From contig NZ_JAHMHG010000001.1 of the NCBI RefSeq assembly GCF_018913965.1, positions 124,001 to 188,000 on the forward strand: a stretch of 64,000 bases of DNA, read 5' to 3'. Both the position numbers and the translations under genes were made by a program. Numbering within the stretch: position 1 is the first letter of the stretch; each line of letters begins with the position of its first letter. This document shows, one piece after another, positions 56,911 to 64,000 of this stretch. Origin of the DNA: Mycoplasma sp. CSL7491-lung. Lineage in GTDB: Bacteria; Bacillota_I; Bacilli_A; Mycoplasmatales; Metamycoplasmataceae. Below the pieces are notes generated by a model, which saw nothing but the letters and a program-made list of their open reading frames with translations, had not been told where the DNA came from and made no database searches.

Positions 56911-56998
56911 GAGTGAGTGAAAACAAAATAGGTTTAAACGTATTTTTTTACAATTACACATTTATTTTAACGAGATCAACCTATACTTTGACTTCAGG
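56911..56998 (-). repeat. dispersed structured repeat, copy C
   Basis: Reverse-strand counterpart of copy B. Outer GAG/CTC and inner ATAGGTT/AACCTAT pairs are possible. The 3' end (minus strand) is followed by seven T, like a terminator. It lies 92 nt upstream of the lipoprotein start. A partial duplicate of its AAAGTAGGTTGAT block is at about 57048-57060. The other intergenic sequence 56999-57164 has no gene. Confidence 0.6.
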
Positions 56999-57164
56999 AC
57001 CTCATTTATTTTTTAAACTAACTTAATTGATGTGATATAATAATTTAATCAACCTACTTTTTTATAGCACCTTGAATTTTTAGTTTGGATTCAAATATAG
57101 TAAATAATATGAAAACTTTGACCAAGATTAAACTAGTAATATATTAAGTCACTTTCTTATATAA

Positions 57165-57728
57165 AATTTTTTAAAGAAAATTTTATATTCACTAAAAAAT
57201 AAATTCGATACAAATAGAAATGAGGTAAATATTAAATTAAAAACAGAAATAAGTATTTACGAATTTGACAACGCAAATATTATAAATGTTATCTTCAAAA
57301 AAATAGAAGATGAGTGATTTAAGGTCGAAAAATGAAGCGCATGGCCTTTAGCTTTTATAATAGCAGTACTTTTTGTAGCACCTTTTTATTACTTGTTATA
57401 TCAATTTGCATATAATACAAATCACGGAATTACAAATAATTGAAGCTTTATTATTTCGATGGTTATGGGTATAATAGGTCTATCTTATCCTCTTTTATGA
57501 AAATTGATAGTGATTTCACGTCGCTACTTTATATGATGAAACTTATTGATAAGTTTAAAAAAGAAGAAAAATACTCTTTTGATTATTATACCAAATGATG
57601 TTTATGAAAATAAATTAAAACCAGTTGAAAAAGAAATAATTAAACAAATATATAAGCAAATTCTACGTAAATATCATGTTAAATTGGAAGAACAAAATAT
57701 AAAAATCATCCCAACGATAAATATTTAA
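57165..57728 (+). CDS. orphan membrane-protein ORF without a clear start
   Basis: The frame is open from 57165 to TAA at 57726-57728 only with TGA as Trp (about eight, including adjacent TGA-TGA at 57534-57539). The protein has an N-terminal charged part, two membrane helices (around WPLAFIIAVLFVAPFYYLLY and FIISMVMGIIGLSYPLL), and a C-terminal basic tail of about 60 residues. No ATG, GTG or TTG start is visible in its first third, so it may be 5'-truncated or start at an ATT. Unknown family. Confidence 0.5.
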
Positions 57729-57782
57729 AATTAACATAATAATACAACTACTTAATAAACAATAAACTTAAAATAAAAAAAT

Positions 57783-57812
57783 CATCGTTGACGTCGGACG
57801 GTTATAGGAAGA
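57783..57812. other. GC-rich island in AT-rich gap
   Basis: CGTTGACGTCGGACGG is far more G+C-rich than its surroundings and contains the GACGTC palindrome. No gene assigned. The remaining gap 57729-57945 is AT-rich, with a short hairpin near 57871-57902. Confidence 0.3.
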
Positions 57813-57945
57813 AACAATAATAGAATAAAACAAACTTTATTATATAAATAGTAAAAATAAACAATATAATTTTTGTTAGATTATAAACTAATAAAAATTA
57901 ACAAAACATGCCTTACAAAATCATCCCGAGCTTCTTAGCCTGTAA

Positions 57946-57994
57946 ATAAAAAGAGCAAATTAGGCTATTTTTATACCTAATTTGCTCTTTTTGA
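57946..57994. terminator. long perfect hairpin near the IS relic
   Basis: AAAAAGAGCAAATTAGG and CCTAATTTGCTCTTTTT are perfect 17-nt arms with a TATTTTTATA-type loop, able to terminate on either strand. It lies at the 3' side of the transposase relic. Confidence 0.75.
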
Positions 57995-57995
57995 T

Positions 57996-59610
57996 TTTTT
58001 ATATACAATTTTTATATATTATTTATCTTATCAAATTCTTGTTTTGAATTCGAGTTTATTGTTGGTTCGACAAAACTTGTTTAAATAACTTGTCAGTCCC
58101 TTATTTTATCGATTTGATTAACATGTATTTAATAATGAAATTAGACTATCGTTTGTGTATTTTTGAATAATCCCATTATCAAAATGGAATTTATTTAATT
58201 TATATAATGTATATTTTAAAACTATGAGAGATATAAAGTTTAAAATGAAATGACCTTTAATATGTTTGTTCGTTCTAACATGAATAAGTCTAACTTTTAA
58301 TGGACTTTTTTAATGTTCAGAAGTTTTCTTTAATTTGCCATTGTTTTTGGTATATATCAACAATTTCTTTTGGATATAAATCTTGTCTTGAAGTTTTGGC
58401 CAACATAATAACATCACATTTTTTATGTTCGTTTACTTTTTCATGGCTAAAACAAACTACATAGTTCGGATTTTTTGTAGAATTTATATTTTTTAATTAT
58501 GATTACATCATCTGCTTTAACAACACCATTTTTGTTTTGTTTTAAAAAAATATTTATTAAAATTGTTCTATCATTTAAGTCCTTTTTAACAAGTTTTTCT
58601 ATATAAGTAATAATTCTATGTCTTTGTTTATTATTTGGTCTTGTATTTTTTCATTTTGAATAATAAAAATATTCTTTATATTTTAAAATTATCAGATCAT
58701 TTAATATAACCCTCTGGATTTAACAAAAGATCCTTAAATTCCCTATTAGACAACTTTAATTTATATGATAATATGTAGTCTAAATTATGACTTTCTAAGA
58801 ACCATATATTCTTATTTGTTGACATACCTCTATCAGTAATAATTGTTACTTTTATGAACGATAAATGGGATAAAAGTAGTTGGGATCACCTATATTTCCT
58901 TTAAATACTTTTAAGAACATAAGAATCGCATTACTGTCTATAGCCATACCCGCAACAACCTGATATTCTTTAAACTTACCATCTTTAGAATATCCTAGAA
59001 TTCTTAACCCTTCTCTTACAAAAGTTTCAAAGTAAACAGTTTTTGTATCATAGAAAATTAATTCAATATTTCTATCTATTTTTTACTATTTATTAATTTA
59101 AATTTTTAATAATATTTGTTTTGTTATCAACTAAAACATCTAAAAGATTATAAAAAGTATCTTTCATAGTTGTGATATTATTAACATATTTTTCTTTATT
59201 TTTAAAACCCTTAATAATCAAATTTTTTGTAATATATGTGAACTGATTTCATATGTAAGTAACTCATCTAATTTTTTGTGATTTGATTTTTTTGGATAAG
59301 TTAAAAATATTTAATTTACTAACTGTCGAGTAAAACGCAGTAACTTCAACATTAGTTAATACTGTTTTTTTACAGAAGTTTTTAAAAAATCAAGTAAAAC
59401 TATTTTTAGTTATTTTGTATCTTCAATATTTTTAAAGTCAACCAATTTCTTTTTTTGAAATGTATAAAAAATTGAGTTTACGATTTTTAACTTTTCAACA
59501 CAGCCTAAACTAGCAACTTTTTAGCGCACTTATCTAAATCCTTTTCGTTTACAATATGGCAATAATCTCTTACACCATTACTTCCGATAATAATTAAATA
59601 TTTTTATATT
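57996..59610 (-). pseudogene. IS1634-family transposase relic
   Basis: Degenerate DDE transposase read leftward. Recognisable stretches: KYLIIIGSNGVRDYCHIVNEKDLDK near the start, YDTKTVYFETFVREGLRILGYSKDGKFKEYQVVAGMAID near 58950-59050, and KTSRQDLYPKEIVDIYQKQWQIKENF near 58330-58420. IS1634 proteins show the same Y-D-x-T-x-x-Y-F-E and (G)YSKDG...Q-V-x-x-G patterns. At least ten stops and frame breaks make it inactive. No clean terminal inverted repeats or target duplications are visible. Confidence 0.8.
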
Positions 59611-59724
59611 ATAAGTTACACTATTAAATTATACTATAATATATAAGTGCTAAAAAAGCTTTAAAAATGTCTCTAACACTAAAACATAGGACAATAGTGA
59701 TTTTTTAGATTACTAAGATATAAT

Positions 59725-59766
59725 AAAATACTAAGTACGAAAGCGTTGTGTTTAGTATTTTATTTC
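59725..59766 (+). terminator. terminator-like hairpin upstream of the DnaJ-like gene
   Basis: AAAATACTAA and TTTAGTATTTTA arms with a 19-nt G/C-containing loop. It isolates the downstream gene from IS-derived transcription. Confidence 0.6.
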
Positions 59767-59851
59767 AAAACCTTCTTAAATCGATTTTTTAGATATAACT
59801 AAACATTCTATTTTATGCTAGAGAAAGTAAAAATATAGTAAAATATTGTAT

Positions 59852-60874
59852 ATGAGTCAAAGAAATTATTATGAAATTTTAGGAGTAAATCCAAATTCAA
59901 CATTTGAAGAAATTAAAAAAAAATATATAGAATTATCTGCTAAATATCATCCTGATATAAATCCTAAAGGAAATGATCCTCAAAAAATGGTAGAAATTAA
60001 TTTAGCTTATGAAGTTTTATCTGATAAGGATAAAAGAAATGAATATGATGAATATCTAAATAAAAACATAGAAGAAAAATATACTTACCAGAAAATAGAC
60101 GGAGTAGATATAATTACACAAGAAAGCATTAATTTATTCGATGTTTTAAAAAGCGGAGAACCTAAAATAAATTTAAAACATTTTTATTATGAACCATGTA
60201 GCAAATGCAAGTGTTCTGGAATATTAAATAATAATCATTATTGTAATGTGTGCGAAGGTGTAGGTAGAATTCAAAAAACTACTACTACAAAGTATGAAAT
60301 ATCAATTCTTGAATTCATTTCAAAGGAAAAAAAAATTTTTTTAGAAGGGGCAGGTCAACCTGGGATGTACGGGGGTAGACCAGGAAATTTATATATTAAT
60401 TTTGTTTTAGATAAAAAACATAATTATTTTAAATTAAGCGGACCTACGGTATATTTATCTCTTAAGGTTTCATTTATTGATATAGTTTTTAAAAAAAATA
60501 TTATGGTTCCAACAATTTATGGCGAAAGAATACCTTTAATAATGGATGTAAATTTTTTTAAAAAAGGTTACGGAGCTTTAAGATTTGAAAACAAAGGGTA
60601 TGAAGGCGGCGATATGCTAGTTAAATTAATACCATTTAATCCTGGTGTAACCTATTGAAGAGAGGAATGGTTGTTATTTCAAAAAAATATGCTAAAAAGC
60701 GAATTTTTTTCTAATGTTAGTTTAAGATTCGTAAGACGTAAACTAATGCAATCTGATGCGTGAAGAGGCGAAAATGCTACAATAGATGATAAATTCAATA
60801 TATCTAATTCAAAAATTTTAGATATTATTGAAAAAAATAAAGATTATTCTATTTATAAAAATATAAACATATAA
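59852..60874 (+). CDS. DnaJ-like J-domain protein, reduced
   Basis: 340-residue co-chaperone relative. The J domain (residues 4-67) has the HPD tripeptide at 33-35. A G/F-rich linker is missing. Only one zinc-binding-type cluster (CSKCKCSG...CNVCEGVG) remains instead of the two of DnaJ, and the C-terminal substrate domain is kept to about residue 260 (EGAGQPGMYGGRPGNLYI). The remaining 80 residues are unlike DnaJ. ATG at 59852 has no Shine-Dalgarno, with TAAAATATTG close upstream, suggesting a leaderless mRNA. Confidence 0.85.
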
Positions 60875-60904
60875 TAAAAATTATAAAAAAAGGATTTAAA
60901 CATC

Positions 60905-61288
60905 ATGGGTAAAATTTTTAAGAAAACTTTTGATTGAGTGGAATATAATGAAAAATTTGGTTTAAAAGCAAAGAATGTAAAAGAAATTTCCGAAACTGTG
61001 AATTATATTCTCGAAGCTATGTACTATGAAAGATTTTATGTTACTAAAAGATTTGTTTTAGATTTATACAATGAGTTAATGGAAGTATGACTCGAAAATC
61101 CAAAAGAATTTACTAAAATTGAAGGTATTGCATATTGGTTGGTTAAAAGCGTTCATTTCCATATTAATCATAAAATAATTTTTGTATATTCGGATGAAGG
61201 TCACCTTTTTGCTTCTCTTAGCGAACGATTCAACAATAAGTTTTACTCAGAGGAGAATGACAAAAAAACTAAAAAAAATGTAAGTTAG
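60905..61288 (+). CDS. small hypothetical protein after the DnaJ-like gene
   Basis: 127-residue protein starting MGKIFKKTFDWVEYNEKFG, helix-rich with no membrane segment, and preceded by an AAAAAAGGA site. About 30 nt downstream of the DnaJ-like gene and probably co-transcribed; the pair may act together, but no function can be read. Two TGA codons are Trp. I do not recognise the family. Confidence 0.7.
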
Positions 61289-61350
61289 GTGAACGAAATC
61301 TCACACAAAATGCATATTAATTTTTATGATATCGTTTAAATTAGATATGT

Positions 61351-61384
61351 AAAAAATACGCTCAAAGCTCGAGTGTATTTTTTA
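61351..61384 (+). terminator. terminator after the DnaJ-like operon
   Basis: AAAAAATACGCTC and GAGTGTATTTTTT arms (one mismatch), with a four-base AAAG start to the loop. Confidence 0.7.
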
Positions 61385-61409
61385 ATTTAAAAATGAAAGG
61401 AGTTTTTTT

Positions 61410-61530
61410 GTGAGTGTTTGAGCAAATAGAGTAACTGAATATAACAAAAAACATTTAATGATTTTGAGTTAGATAGAATAAAAGATTTAATTGTTGGGCA
61501 CTTTAAAAACTTTGAATACAAAAATATAAT
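61410..61530 (+). pseudogene. truncated, frameshifted gene start next to a palindrome
   Basis: AAAGGAG and a GTG at 61410 open MSVWANRVTEYNKK, then TAG at 61470. A one-base shift at the A run (61445-61450) gives FNDFELDRIKDLIVGHFKNFEYKNIIV, running into the palindrome at 61531. It looks like the start of a host gene cut off by element insertion. Confidence 0.5.
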
Positions 61531-61575
61531 TGTAGTGAACCCCCAAATCCAGTCCGGATTTGGGGGTTCACTACA
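61531..61575. repeat. perfect palindrome (20-bp arms) at the edge of the conjugative element
   Basis: TGTAGTGAACCCCCAAATCC and its exact reverse complement (61556-61575) flank a five-base AGTCC centre. Much richer in G+C than the surroundings. The stop codon of the first element gene lies within its right arm. The sequence is unlike ordinary terminators here because of its C5/G5 blocks and lack of a T run. Confidence 0.85.
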
Positions 61576-62128
61576 AATCAATTAATTCTTCTTTTAATGA
61601 ACTAATATATTCATTATATTCATAAATTTCTTGATTCTCGAAATACTCATTACCTTTTATTTTTATGGCCATTTCATCTAAATTATTATTTGTTAATTCG
61701 CTTAAAAATACATTTATTTTTTCTAAATTACTAATATCTTTGGTATCAATTAAATTTAATAACATTGAGTCAAATTTATTATCTATTTCTATATCATTAA
61801 TTTGTTCGAGATATTCTATTATGTTTTTATAATATTCTTCTTGATGTTCGTGATTTTCAAGATTTTCATTTAATTTATTTAAAACTACTTTTTTTACATC
61901 TCTTCTTGATAAAATAGAATGAACTAAATCTTCGTCTTTATCATATTTTGCATCAACATAACCTGAAACATCTCATTTTGTAAATTTTAATTTATCATCT
62001 ATTGCTACTTCTTTAATTTCATAAAGCGATAGTGATTCTTGAAAATCAAAAATTTCAGAGTTATTTTCAATAAAATTTAGATTAACATCATTTATCTTAT
62101 CAACTACTTTATCTGTTATTTTATTCAT
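61571..62128 (-). CDS. hypothetical protein of the conjugative element
   Basis: 185-residue acidic, helix-rich protein with no recognised domain. ATG at 62128 (MNKITDKVV) is chosen because nothing earlier is an ATG, although the frame stays open upstream to a TAG at 62174. The stop TAG is in the palindrome. One TGA is Trp. Last of a row of small minus-strand genes downstream of the TraG-like gene. Confidence 0.6.
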
Positions 62129-62173
62129 AATATTTACAACATCTAAACGTAAATTTAACGTATCTTCAATGTT

Positions 62174-62578
62174 CTATAATAAACATTCAGTTTCGAATAA
62201 AATTGTATAAATATCAGGGTTATATCCGACCATAATTCCATCATAATATCCATATTGTAATTCCAACGAATTATCTTCTAATATTTTTGTGCCAACTCAT
62301 GTATCATACCAATCATATAATTGTTCTTCATATTTTTTATCACCTTCAGTTTTAAAAAAATTATTTAAAATATCATTACCAACGTTTGAATTTAAAACAT
62401 CAAATATAGTTCTAACTACTAATTTACCCAAATCGAAACCAATATCTTCATATTCTTTTACTAAATTGTCTATATCATACTCATTATAAACGTTTAAATC
62501 CATTAAAATAAACTGTTTAGGAGTTTCTACTCCCCAATATTTTTGTTTTTTTCTATTACTAAAATTTAAAGCACTCAT
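62174..62578 (-). CDS. hypothetical protein of the conjugative element
   Basis: 134-residue protein starting MSALNFSNRKKQKYWGVETPKQFILMD. It is rich in acidic and aromatic residues and no family is recognised. ATG at 62578 follows the preceding gene stop by one base, with AGAAGGTG just upstream. TGA at 62297 is Trp. It is in a tight row with its neighbours. Confidence 0.65.
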
Positions 62579-62579
62579 T

Positions 62580-62901
62580 TTACACCTTCTTTAAAATATC
62601 TAAATAAATTTTATTTACTGAATCATTATTAGCTTCAATTTCAATATCTGCATTCTTTTTAAACTCATTATCGTTTAAATATTTATAATGAAATTTTCAA
62701 AATCCATTTCTTTCTCTAATAATTCTTCTTTGTTCGTTTTTAATGTATTCACTAACATCAACTAAACTATCATCAATTTCTTTAATTTCTGTTTTTAATT
62801 TTTCTCTTTGTTGTCTAGTTCAAGTTGTTAGTTCATTAATTATTTTTTTTACTTTCTTCATTTATTTCCGAAATATATTTCATCATATTAAATCTTTTCA
62901 T
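62580..62901 (-). pseudogene. small gene interrupted by an A8 tract (possibly slippage-switchable)
   Basis: GGAG precedes ATG at 62901 (MKRFNMMKYISEINEESKK). An eight-A tract (coding strand, 62843-62850) shifts the frame into an immediate TAA. With seven A the frame would continue IINELTTWTRQQREKLKTE and finish at TAA 62580 as a 106-residue charged coiled-coil protein. The downstream frame is fully open, so this is a single lesion: a mutation, slippage switch or sequencing error. Confidence 0.65.
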
Positions 62902-62910
62902 TTTTTCTCC

Positions 62911-63219
62911 TTAAATTTTTTGTTCTAAAACGTTGTCTAAAATATAATTTTTAAACTTATTTAAGTTCGTTTTATTATTATCTTCTTTATAAATTTCATA
63001 TAGTTTTAGAATTTCATCTATGTTTTCATAATTTGTTTCTTTTAAATAATTTATAACTCATTCAAAATCTTGGTCTTTTAAATGTCGTTTTATTTTATGT
63101 TCTCTTTGTTTTTCTTCTCTTTCTTCATTTTTAAGTTTTAATAACTCTTGCCTTTGTTTTCGTCTAATTTCAATCTCCATCTTTGCTTGTCGTTTTAATT
63201 CCTGTGCTTTTTTAGACAT
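62911..63219 (-). CDS. small basic coiled-coil protein of the conjugative element
   Basis: 102-residue protein starting MSKKAQELKRQAKMEIEIRRKQRQ, strongly helical and rich in Lys, Arg and Glu. ATG at 63219 overlaps the end of the TraG-like gene. One TGA is Trp. The charged helices suggest a DNA- or protein-binding accessory factor of the conjugation machinery, but no family is recognised. Confidence 0.65.
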
Positions 63220-64000
63220 TTCTTTTTTTCGTCCATTATTTTAATATCACCAACACCATATTTTTTTCTAAAATCTTCTAAATTAAATCTATACATTTTA
63301 TTAATTAGTTTAGTTTCATCTACTTTACCAACATAATTATCAGATTCAAAGTATTTATAAGTTAAGTTAGATTTAATTAAAATAGGAGCAAATCCTTCTA
63401 ATAAAACAATTATTTCATCAGGCGGTTTCTGGCTTAAGTCAGAAACACTTAAGAGCGTTTTTTCTTGATAACTCAAATTGCTTGAAGAACTCTTATCATT
63501 GATAGAATAAGAATATTTTTCTTTTTCTAAGGTTCCTAATTTATTAACAATATATTTTTTAATTTCTTCGTCAGAACTATTTAAAAAATAAATAAATTGT
63601 AAATTACCTAAAATGATTTCATCAACTTTATTATTATTCTTTGTGTTATATTTTTTTAATTGATTTTTATCTTGTAAGACAACACAAAATAAGATATTTC
63701 TTGACCTATTAATTGAAATTTTATTTTCAAATTCCGGGATTCTAGGTAAATTTCCAAACTCATCTAAAATGAATAATAACTTTCTTTCTAATCTTTCAAA
63801 TCCTTTTTCAACCAAATTCAATTTAGCTTTATTTATAGCACTTTCATACATTTCATTTATTAAATTAGAAACTAAATTATGTGTTGAAGGGTTTTGGTCT
63901 GGGTAATGAATGAAAATAACAAACTTTTCATTGCTATTAAAAATTTTCACTAAATCAAAGTCCACAGAATCAGAAGTTAAATTCTTAATAAATTCATTTT
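63195..64000 (-). CDS. TraG/VirD4-type coupling protein, C-terminal part (continues past window end)
   Basis: Visible C-terminal 267 residues of a type IV coupling protein that links DNA to the conjugation pore and powers transfer. The Walker B region LLFILDEFGNLPRIPEF is diagnostic of the TraG/VirD4 family, followed by the INRSRNILFCVVLQDKNQL helix (usual S-x-x-R...Q...Q-L). Walker A lies upstream, off the window. The family is the CDS5/TraG gene of mycoplasma integrative conjugative elements. The frame is open to base 64000. Stop TAA at 63195-63197, overlapping the next small gene. Confidence 0.88.
   Translation of the reverse strand, partial: NEFIKNLTSDSVDFDLVKIFNSNEKFVIFIHYPDQNPSTHNLVSNLINEMYESAINKAKLNLVEKGFERLERKLLFILDEFGNLPRIPEFENKISINRSRNILFCVVLQDKNQLKKYNTKNNNKVDEIILGNLQFIYFLNSSDEEIKKYIVNKLGTLEKEKYSYSINDKSSSSNLSYQEKTLLSVSDLSQKPPDEIIVLLEGFAPILIKSNLTYKYFESDNYVGKVDETKLINKMYRFNLEDFRKKYGVGDIKIMDEKKKCLKKHRN

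Noticed and set aside
59636-59665. AGTGCTAA sequence resembling half of a CIRCE (HrcA) operator before the DnaJ-like gene
   Set aside because: The opposing half TTAGCACTC is not present at the required distance, so there is no inverted repeat.

Overview
This is a 64-kb piece of a mycoplasma chromosome (class Mollicutes). It is very AT-rich, and UGA is read as tryptophan almost everywhere: most conserved genes (rpoB, rpoC, nusA, pyrG, tex, mod, res) stay open only if in-frame TGA is Trp. Gene ends below use that code, so many differ from a standard-code translation. The gene set (P37/Cypl-type lipoprotein operon, MnuA-like membrane nuclease, AsnA, short DprA, mycoplasma TraG, IS1634-type transposase relic) fits the M. 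hominis/M. bovis side of the mycoplasmas; I cannot name the species.

Layout. 1-7.4 kb: alaS (5' cut off by the window)-ruvX-membrane protein, greA, hpt, a PnuC transporter fused to a P-loop domain, pip (minus) and asnA. 7.4-15.4 kb is accessory: an IS30-like inverted repeat, copy A of a dispersed repeat, a wrecked type II restriction-modification locus (two methyltransferase relics and a third relic), a decayed AAA ATPase continuous with a small gene, and a complete type III R-M operon whose mod gene is switched off by an (AG)10 tract. 15.6-18.5 kb: tRNA-Leu(CAA), the minus-strand set mutM-pncA-smr-dUTPase, and tsaC. 18.6-21.3 kb: a deoD-deoA-deoC nucleoside-salvage operon. 21.9-26.5 kb: membrane nuclease, L21 leader-rplU-rpmA, pyrG, dprA. 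26.8-38.9 kb: D-2-hydroxyacid dehydrogenase overlapping an aquaporin-family channel, a NERD protein, tex, an ECF S component with a large OppF-like protein, and a TPP riboswitch driving a P37-P29-P69-type thiamine ABC transporter. 40.6-48.7 kb: rpoB-rpoC. 48.8-53.6 kb (minus): apt and rimP-nusA-rnpM-infB. 53.7-61.4 kb: repeat copies B and C, an M42 peptidase, a large lipoprotein, an orphan membrane ORF, an IS1634-family relic, a DnaJ-like protein and its partner. From a perfect 20-bp-arm palindrome at 61531-61575 to the end lies the edge of a conjugative element, with a TraG/VirD4-type protein running off the window.

How it fits together: the host imports or salvages bases, nucleosides, nicotinamide compounds, vitamins and thiamine instead of making them. 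The accessory regions show repeated gain and decay of DNA-defence and conjugation genes, including simple-sequence tracts that can switch reading frames.

The observations most worth following up are: (1) the TPP riboswitch, whose 5' strand can pair either with P1 or with a segment that otherwise hides the ribosome-binding site; (2) a family of three roughly 90-100-nt repeats, each in the same orientation about 90-130 nt upstream of a gene, with base pairing that appears conserved despite sequence change; (3) the phase-variable type III methyltransferase caught in the OFF state; (4) the palindrome at the conjugative-element edge; (5) an OppF-like protein with no visible Walker A.
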